Below are positions 59,601-64,000 of a stretch of 64,000 bases of DNA, in pieces (the first letter of the stretch is position 1; each line of letters starts with the position of its first letter). A program made the position numbers and the translations under genes. The stretch covers positions 116,946,991 to 117,010,990 of the forward strand of contig NC_133166.1 in assembly GCF_040802235.1 (NCBI RefSeq). The letters run 5' to 3'. The notes beneath the pieces are model-generated. The model worked only from the letters and a program-made list of their open reading frames with translations, was not told the origin of the DNA and ran no database searches. The DNA comes from Manis javanica. Lineage: Eukaryota > Chordata > Mammalia > Pholidota > Manidae.

Positions 59601-60799
59601 GCTGAGGCCCTGGATGTGCCGGATGAAGAGCTCTCGGTGCTCACACTGCAGGGAGATGTGGCAGGGAAGCTGGCACAGGAGGCCCCCACCTCTGCACCCA
59701 AAGCTGGACCCATCCTTCCCTCCCCTGCTCACCTGCACTGATGCCCCCAACAACAGCCGAAGGACGCCTTCCAGCTCCCCCACCGCCTCCTCTGAAGGGC
59801 ACAAGCCACGGGGGTTAACAGGTGAGGGGAGAGGGTGGAAGCAGGAAGGGGTCGTGAGAGAGAGCACCTGAGAAGGGGTCGAATCCCAGGGCCTGCAGGT
59901 CTGGGGGCGGCGACAGGATCAGCAGCTGGAGCTCCTCCTGTGGGTGGAGGGGTCCGGAGATATACAAGGGCACTTCCCTCAGGGGACCCCCGCGCTCAGC
60001 CTCCCACACTAGCTCCTCACCTGGTAGAAGTCCCTCAGGCAGCCCCACAGGTGGCTCAGGTTCCGCACCCTTGTGGCTGCGGGACCACAGTGGCCCCTGA
60101 CCATTTGAGGTCCCCCTCGGGAACTGGGGGCACTGTGGGCACAGGGGGTGATAGGTGGGTGGGGTAATCTGGGACCAGCGTCCCCCCAACCAGGCCCTGC
60201 CCAGCGGCCCTAGGCTGGCCCCACCAGCTGTCCCAGTACACCCCCCCACCCCCCCACGGATGCCTAGATTCATCCCCAATGCCCCTTACATCATGCCCAG
60301 CACCCGGAGGAGCAGGGCCCCGCTGCTGAGATGCAAGAACCTCCTCTCGGGGCACAAGGGCCCCTCTACCTCCTCCTCCTCTTCCTCCTCAGGCTCCTCA
60401 GCCTCTCCCACCAGCCCAGCCAGTCCCAGCGCCTGTGGGAAGGGGAGATGGGTCAGCTGGCCCTGCGTGGAAAGCCCCCACCAGCAGAGTCACTCCTGAG
60501 CCCCTCTGACCTGCCCCCTGAGCCCGCGCAGCCCCCTCCTCACCAACTCCATGAATACCTCCAGCCCGGGGTCTTGACCCTTTTCCTGCCCCACAGCCTG
60601 GACTCCTCCAGAGCCCCACTGGAGGCCACCCCTCACCCTAGGCCCCCGGTTTTGCCTACCCCACACCCCAGCACTAGCCCCTCCCTGCTGCTCACTTCCC
60701 CTCTCCAGTCCCACCCCCACCCGCCTGCTTGCCCCTCACCCAGGTGGCCAGGCTCCCACTCAGGAAGTCTCTGAGCCTGGGCTCCTTGCTGCCATCCAT
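47614..60799 (-). CDS. CCDC88B: CCDC88B (HkRP3/Gipie), Hook-related coiled-coil protein, complete coding span of 27 exons
   Basis: CCDC88 (Girdin/Daple) family protein. From family knowledge: an N-terminal Hook domain for microtubule association and a long coiled coil; CCDC88B is reported to work in lymphoid and myeloid cells with DOCK8 and to bind GRP78 in endothelium. The joined frame gives 1,465 residues (human about 1,476). Layout: Hook-type domain about 1-176, coiled coil about 225-435, low-complexity acidic/proline region about 486-720, coiled coil about 723-1290, basic serine-rich tail with KVKRLMRPRRE, SSESFSPGDTPRQRFRQR and the C-terminal end PSLSQ. The first ATG of ATGGATGG (GCCGCC-like context) matches the family start MxGxKxPRLRDFLSG. 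All 26 introns are GT-AG and phases close exactly. No disabling change seen. Confidence 0.96.
47755..48475 (+). mobile_element. L2 LINE 3' end split by a DNA-transposon fossil (CCDC88B intron 26)
   Basis: L2 body at about 47,755-48,060 (GGCTGGAATACTGCTCCCAG, TCTCACCTCCAAGTCTTTGC) and L2 terminus at about 48,375-48,475 (CACCTGGCACTTAGTAAAGG, GTGAATGGATGAATGAGG), with an element between them. Confidence 0.65.
48073..48345 (+). mobile_element. hAT-type non-autonomous DNA-transposon fossil (family unassigned)
   Basis: Recognised by GAGATGTGGCTACATACTTG, TAATATGAAAAGGATAATAT, AAATATCTCATTAGTGAC, GAGTTAAATAAAATGTTTAT, TTTCTATTGGACAG. Familiar MER-type element whose name I cannot recall with certainty. 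Confidence 0.6.
48516..48584 (-). CDS. CCDC88B: CCDC88B coding exon 26
   Basis: Residues 1425-1447: PGVGWDGSVETLAEHETDVN, matching the human tail. Confidence 0.93.
48747..48953 (-). CDS. CCDC88B: CCDC88B coding exon 25
   Basis: Residues 1356-1424: RRAQSSLCLRDETLAGGQRR, KLSSRFPVGRSSESFSPGDT and PRQRFRQRRPGPLG. Serine- and arginine-rich with basophilic kinase-type sites. Confidence 0.95.
49090..49240 (+). repeat. MIR SINE (CCDC88B intron 24)
   Basis: ACTCACTGTGTAACCTTGGG, CAAGGTGCTTTCCCTCCTTG, GGCCTCAGCTTCCTCATCTG. Confidence 0.75.
49481..49647 (-). CDS. CCDC88B: CCDC88B coding exon 24
   Basis: Residues 1300-1355: KKGSWLADKVKRLMRPRREG basic segment, then a glycine-rich acidic stretch ending EGREADGT. 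Confidence 0.94.
49837..49935 (-). CDS. CCDC88B: CCDC88B coding exon 23
   Basis: Residues 1267-1299: DQLNALRREKQKLVEKIMDQ and YRVLEPGPLPRT, the end of the coiled coil; strongly conserved in the CCDC88 family. Confidence 0.95.
50185..50330 (-). CDS. CCDC88B: CCDC88B coding exon 22
   Basis: Residues 1219-1266: LLTELRSAQEEENRQLLAEV to LHREQRQYL, coiled coil 2. Confidence 0.95.
50456..50642 (-). CDS. CCDC88B: CCDC88B coding exon 21
   Basis: Residues 1156-1218: RAQSLLAEVSRERGELQGER through QQLDLSTCRLTTQCE. The acceptor CTCAG was chosen over a nearby CAGAG because only it keeps the frame. Confidence 0.94.
50780..50923 (-). CDS. CCDC88B: CCDC88B coding exon 20
   Basis: Residues 1108-1155: HDQLQAQRASVEAQEVALLA to LRRLQSEHD, coiled coil 2. 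Confidence 0.95.
51236..51492 (-). CDS. CCDC88B: CCDC88B coding exon 19
   Basis: Residues 1023-1107: AEKSILEMQGQELHRKLGVL through RALELAHRELQG, coiled coil 2. Confidence 0.95.
51690..51890 (+). mobile_element. Short L1 3' end (CCDC88B intron 18)
   Basis: AT-rich insert in GC-rich intron: GGTATTTACACTTATCATGC, TGAGCATTTTGCAATATACA, ATGTTGTACACTTAAACCAT, ATGTCAACTATATTTCAATT. Opposite in orientation to the gene. Confidence 0.75.
52286..52426 (-). CDS. CCDC88B: CCDC88B coding exon 18
   Basis: Residues 976-1022: NATLVAEKAALQGQLQHLEG, regular heptads of coiled coil 2. Confidence 0.95.
52522..52611 (-). CDS. CCDC88B: CCDC88B coding exon 17
   Basis: Residues 946-975: LREGPVGLKEHTDPRITGAQ, a helix-breaking linker, then GRLIEVERS. 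The donor was placed at AGT|GTGAGT to keep the serine codon. Confidence 0.9.
52950..53035 (+). mobile_element. L2 LINE fragment (CCDC88B intron 16)
   Basis: GGTGGACTGTGAGCTCCCTG, AGGGCAGTGGCCTGTATTAC. Confidence 0.6.
53407..53524 (-). CDS. CCDC88B: CCDC88B coding exon 16
   Basis: Residues 906-945: YQALEQRLEAELQAAATGKE to QLEEELLQ, coiled coil 2. Confidence 0.94.
53603..53730 (-). CDS. CCDC88B: CCDC88B coding exon 15
   Basis: Residues 864-905: ELEKAVVRGQELGARLERLQ, coiled coil 2. Separated from exon 14 by a 2.3-kb repeat-bearing intron. Confidence 0.94.
53815..53960 (+). repeat. MIR SINE (CCDC88B intron 14)
   Basis: CTGTCATCCTGGGCAAATAT, CCCCATCTGTAAAATGGGAG. Confidence 0.7.
54865..55050 (-). 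repeat. MIR SINE (CCDC88B intron 14)
   Basis: Inverted MIR: CCAGTTTTACAGGTAAGGAA, GAGGTTAAGTAACTTGCCCC, AAGCCACACAGCTGATAAGT. Confidence 0.85.
55300..55525 (+). mobile_element. L2 LINE 3' end (CCDC88B intron 14)
   Basis: ACCCCAGACTGTGAGCCCCT, GCTTAAATAAATGAATGAAG terminus, diverged. Confidence 0.55.
56003..57136 (-). CDS. CCDC88B: CCDC88B coding exon 14 (1,134-base exon)
   Basis: Residues 486-863. The first part (about 486-720) is acidic and proline/glutamine-rich and predicted disordered, with a degenerate 19-21-residue repeat keyed by SD pairs at 511, 530, 551 and 572. From about 723 it becomes the Glu/Arg/Ala-rich second coiled coil (ALREEVARLRREAEACQAEL onward). The exon ends at ALRE and joins directly to ELEKAVVRG. 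Confidence 0.94.
57220..57356 (-). CDS. CCDC88B: CCDC88B coding exon 13
   Basis: Residues 440-485: PLPGAAPSLHDEVREAEAGR through LRGLLQVLQGQPDGQ, a short coiled segment before the low-complexity exon. Confidence 0.94.
57548..57659 (-). CDS. CCDC88B: CCDC88B coding exon 12
   Basis: Residues 403-439: ELDSLRHQVDRLAQENVELE ending coiled coil 1 in a proline-rich SLEPPPPLSPGE. Confidence 0.94.
57838..57984 (-). CDS. CCDC88B: CCDC88B coding exon 11
   Basis: Residues 354-402: EERVLSGALEASKALLEEQL through RLHETQRENLLLRTRLG, coiled coil 1. Confidence 0.95.
58460..58618 (-). CDS. CCDC88B: CCDC88B coding exon 10
   Basis: Residues 301-353: AQALSGQARRAELYREEAEA, coiled coil 1. The acceptor is the upstream of two overlapping CAG sites, chosen because it keeps the conserved AQA codons. 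Confidence 0.92.
58768..58849 (-). CDS. CCDC88B: CCDC88B coding exon 9
   Basis: Residues 273-300: EEKAELLLDSQAEVQGLEAE, first heptads of coiled coil 1. Confidence 0.94.
58997..59142 (-). CDS. CCDC88B: CCDC88B coding exon 8
   Basis: Residues 225-272: RLAELLLEREP, a proline-rich break (PQAPARTPPEGP) and LANTKGQLRRLRQE. Confidence 0.93.
59334..59477 (-). CDS. CCDC88B: CCDC88B coding exon 7
   Basis: Residues 177-224: VTQPGAGLVLALAGPEPGEL then a helical stretch ending RLARERDAEAQ, leading into the coiled coil. Confidence 0.93.
59562..59645 (-). CDS. CCDC88B: CCDC88B coding exon 6
   Basis: Residues 149-176: CEHRELFIRHIQGLSLEV to AAAIQE, the last helix of the Hook domain. Confidence 0.94.
59733..59791 (-). 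CDS. CCDC88B: CCDC88B coding exon 5
   Basis: Residues 129-148: EEAVGELEGVLRLLLGASVQ. A small 59-base exon confirmed by phase on both sides. Confidence 0.93.
59868..59937 (-). CDS. CCDC88B: CCDC88B coding exon 4
   Basis: Residues 106-128: EELQLLILSPPPDLQALGFDPFS, almost identical to the human Hook segment as remembered. Confidence 0.93.
60021..60132 (-). CDS. CCDC88B: CCDC88B coding exon 3
   Basis: Residues 68-105, Hook domain. APSSRGGPQM then NLSHLWGCLRDFYQ. The RVRNL segment replaces the human RVWNL tryptophan. Confidence 0.92.
60290..60432 (-). CDS. CCDC88B: CCDC88B coding exon 2
   Basis: Residues 21-67. Hook-domain start (ALGLAGLVGEA) interrupted by an acidic run EEPEEEEEEEVEG encoded by GAG/GAA repeats, a length-variable tract in this family. 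Then LLLRVLGM. Confidence 0.92.
60740..60799 (-). CDS. CCDC88B: CCDC88B coding exon 1
   Basis: Residues 1-20 (MDGSKEPRLRDFLSGSLATW). A second in-frame ATG does not exist at position 2; the overlapping ATGGATGG contains one ATG out of frame. A pyrimidine-rich CTCTTCCTCTCAG about 40 bases upstream could be the acceptor of a non-coding first exon. Confidence 0.92.
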
Positions 60800-62649
60800 G
60801 GCGGGGTCAGAGTGTTGGTCCCGCTGTGGCAGCTACACCTGCCCTGAGAGGAAGAGGAAGTCCCTGGGTGGGGGATCCCGAGCCCAGCCACAGGCACCCT
60901 GTGCAGCTTCCTCCTTCCGGATGCAGGCAGGCAGTGCACCCCCAGAGTCCTGCCTCAGCCCATACCTCGCCACCCCGCGTCCTCCCAGCATCCCCAGCAG
61001 GAGCAAGGCCCACAGCCCTCCTGGCTCAAAGGACAATGGTGGGTGAGTCTTCGCCTCTTGGGGCCTCAATTTCCCAACCGGAAAGCATGGAGGGTGGCCT
61101 AAGCCTTGCCCCTTCCAGGGCCCCTGATGGGATTCTGAGCCTTGTGTGGGAAGGCTGGTACCCATGCCTGCATCTTCCAATTTGACCAGCTTCTCTCTCC
61201 CTTGATGTTTCTCAAACCTACCCGAACTGCCCTCGCAACCTGTGATGCCTGAGTCAGATGCTGCCTCACCAGCAAGCCTCCTCTGAACCAAAGCCAGAAG
61301 CAAGCACTCGGCTCTGCCCCTACCCTCCCCATACTCTGCACACTGGCCTGAGACAGGACACCTGGGCCGTGGGCGAGTGACTTCATGGGCCTTGGCTTCC
61401 TTTCTGTAAAAGAAGCGGGCCGCCTCCGGGAAAGCAGTGAAGCGCGCAGACCAGCAGCATGTGTCTTGTAGACCCACAGGCCAGGAGGACATTCCAGGTC
61501 CCCATGCCCCACCTTCACCCTCCCCACCCCCACCCCCCACTGCTGCTCAGTGTTGGGGGCCTCCATTCATTCCTTCATTCTGGCTCCATGCTGGACACTG
61601 CTGGTAGTAAAAAGCCACATAGTCCCTGCCCCGCTGGGCTGAACAGTAACTGGGGGGACAGCTACCTAAAAACCCACACATATACTCAGAAAGTAATGTG
61701 GCAGCTATACCACCTGCATTAATGGGGAAGGGATTTGACCTTGAACAGATGGTTGGAGAAGCGTCCCCAAGGGGCTATAGATGATGCTGAGAACAGAGAT
61801 GATCGGGTTAACTAGGCAAGCGGGGAGGAAGGAAGGGCATTCTAGGCAGCGGGAACAGAATATGCAAGGACTCTGTGGCATCTGGAAGCATGACCAGTGT
61901 TAATTTCAGAGATTATTCATGTTTCATTGATTCCAAGACACTTTATTTCTCACATTTAAATCTCTGAAGTCAGGTTTCACCATAGAGCTGCTGTCTGGCT
62001 GGCTGCGGTCCTGACATAATTGTCATTACCTGCACGTGCCCACACTTCAAAAGCACTAAACCCTGCCAAAAGGGCGTCAGCAGCTTGGAAGAAAAGCCCA
62101 GAGGCAAGAGTGGAGTGCCCTTTTAACCTCAGAACCCAAACGGTGGGAGCCCCCAGGAAAGGGAAGCACACTTCCCAGTAACACCCCCAAAGCAGAAGTC
62201 AATTGCAAAGCCGGCTTAGGGGCCGATTGCAATCTAGTGGCTGCTGGTGGTTTTATACTGTCATAGGGATGAGTGTTCGGGGTGGGCTGCTCTCCAGAAC
62301 TCCTGACGGCTCACATGGAAAGGCAGCAGCGAAGCCCAGAGACATCACCCCTCTGTTGAGCTCTGAATGTGAAGGAAGTTTCCAGACACAATAAACAGTT
62401 TATTCTGCTTCTATTTTCCTTTTTATGTGTGCATCAGAATTATATATGATGAGAATCTATGTCTGAATTTAAAAAAGCTCCTTTGGGAAGTATAAGATAA
62501 ATATTCTAGTGATGGAACAGACTTGGGACAGAGTTAACTGGCAACATTCTTTTTTTCCTTAGTACATTTTATGATCGGTGACATCTTAGATTTGATGAAG
62601 CATGGGGTAAATCATAACAACAATCATGGCAAACACAGGCTTACCATGA

Positions 62650-62795
62650 GCCTGTTATGGTCACAAGTGCTTTATACTTATGATTTTCATGGACTAGTCT
62701 ATGAAATAAAGACTATAGATTATCTCCAATTTACAGAGGAGGAAACGGAGACTCAGAGATGTTAATAACTCACCCAAAGTCACACAGCTTTAACT
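62650..62795 (-). repeat. MIR SINE
   Basis: Inverted MIR: CAATTTACAGAGGAGGAAAC, CACCCAAAGTCACACAGCTT. Confidence 0.75.
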
Positions 62796-63489
62796 GGTCG
62801 AACCAACTGAATGAAGGTGATGCAGCCAGAGTGCAAAGAGCAAGACTGAGCTTGCTCACTCATGGTCAAGGTGAGCTGCGTCTGACCAGACAATGGGCAG
62901 CCAGGCAGGGTTATTAGCAGAAGAGCACATCTGCTTGTTTAACTCTCCTGAGACACATCTGGAAATGTAGCTAATCCTCCCAGAGAGTTGTTAGAGGATT
63001 CCAAAGCTGGTGCCTAGTGTAAGCGCACATTAAATGGTCCCTGGGGTGGTTATTATCTTTAGTATTAATAATGTCAAGGGTCCCTCCAGATTTGGCCCTC
63101 TGCAAATCTTTTTCCTATTTGCATCCCCTAAGGATTCTAGCCCAGAAAGTCTTTCAGTCACCTTCTCTGGTTTAGCCAAGTGTGATGACTGGCTTCATCT
63201 CTTGGTGACCAAGGGCCCCTGCCTTGCTCAACATCTGAGTCACACCCTTCCTCCAGCCTCAGAGGCAGGGGCCATGTTGGCAATTGCTCTTACATCTGTC
63301 ACCCCAGACATGCCCAGCTGCACCTCAATCTAGTTCTCTGACTTGATTCAGCTGAGTCAGACAGAGGGGCGCTGGGGGAACAGGGAAGCAGGGGAGGGGC
63401 TCCCTCAGCAGCTGACACAGAGATCCTGGGATTTCAAGGCTCAGTTAGCTGTTGATGGATGTTTATTGGAATCTGGCAGTGGTCTCTTC

Positions 63490-63890
63490 AGCTAGATTTT
63501 TCCTTTAAAAAAGTGTTCCAGATACAGGATCAAAAAATGTCAAGACTGCAGAGGGTATAGAGAAAAAAATCAAGTCTCCCTTCATTGCTCCCAACCCCGA
63601 GTCACCAGTCCCTATGTTAGCATTTTCTGTGTCCTTGCTGAGATGCAAGTGCCTATAGCAGGTGACTGCAGCCACACACAGAACTGTGCACCTCCATGCT
63701 CCACACAGTATTTTGCAGTCTGCTTCAGATTTCCGTTCAGAACCATCGGCCTTGCCCTTTTTAATGGCTGGGTGGTATTCTACTGTGTTGCTCTCCCATC
63801 ATTATTGAACCTGTCTCTTGTCAACAGATATTTTAAATACTTGCATTTTTTGCCATTAGTACAGTCCTATAAAGACTACCCTTCTCAGGT
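63490..63890 (-). mobile_element. L1/HAL1-like LINE fragment, inverted
   Basis: Inverted 3' LINE motifs: TTAATGGCTGGGTGGTATTC, TACTGTGTTGCTC, CATCATTATTGAACCTGTCT. Confidence 0.55.
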
Positions 63891-64000
63891 ATCTTTTTCT
63901 GGCAGTTTTTAAGAGGGTTCAAATGCCCACTGCTGCCAGTATGGGGATCCAGGAGGCAGGCAAACAACTGAGAAAGAGAGACAGACAAATGGACAACACA

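Larger units (their letters stand above)
60800..64000. other. Gene-free region upstream of CCDC88B
   Basis: Presumed promoter and 5' flank of CCDC88B near 60,800-61,000, which lacks a CpG island or TATA box. Beyond it are MIR, L2 and an L1-like fragment. No coding exon recognised. Confidence 0.6.

Overview
This window is nuclear DNA from a placental mammal. Two split vertebrate genes with GT-AG introns can be rebuilt completely, and the rest is dominated by mammalian interspersed repeats (L1, L2, MIR, MER20, MER5-type, MLT1-type LTR). I see no Alu, rodent B1/B2, equine ERE or cetartiodactyl CHR SINE. The 3' UTR of the youngest L1 resembles those I remember from laurasiatherians such as perissodactyls, pangolins and bats. 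That placement is a recollection-based inference; no species is claimed.

Both genes lie on the minus strand, head to tail, in the order known from human chromosome 11q13. CCDC88B (27 coding exons, 1,465 codons, start 60799, stop 47614) encodes a Hook-related coiled-coil protein of immune and endothelial cells. RPS6KA4/MSK2 (17 coding exons, 771 codons, start 45376, stop 35762) encodes a nuclear two-kinase-domain enzyme. All 42 introns between coding exons are GT-AG and both reading frames stay open through every junction. RPS6KA4 has a CpG-rich promoter, an ATG-TAA start-stop element upstream of its start codon, one clear poly(A) signal, and a short intron 11 that resembles the human MIR1237 mirtron.

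Layout: 1-35,030 is a gene-free, repeat-rich stretch. It holds a nested pair of L1 elements with a target-site duplication (7.9-12.2 kb), an L2/MLT1 zone (13.4-15.7 kb), several old L1 3' ends, and a 268-bp inverted repeat with nearly identical arms (17.06-17.74 kb). 35,030-45,600 is RPS6KA4. 45,600-47,185 is the short spacer. 47,185-60,800 is CCDC88B. 60,800-64,000 is gene-free sequence upstream of CCDC88B.

The two genes do not form a pathway with each other; their order is conserved synteny. The most unusual structure is the inverted repeat. One arm is flanked by exact 9-bp direct repeats and starts at the edge of a pre-existing short palindrome, which looks like a templated inverted insertion. 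Repeat boundaries and family names come from memory of consensus sequences and are approximate; exon boundaries are base-exact readings of frame and splice signals.
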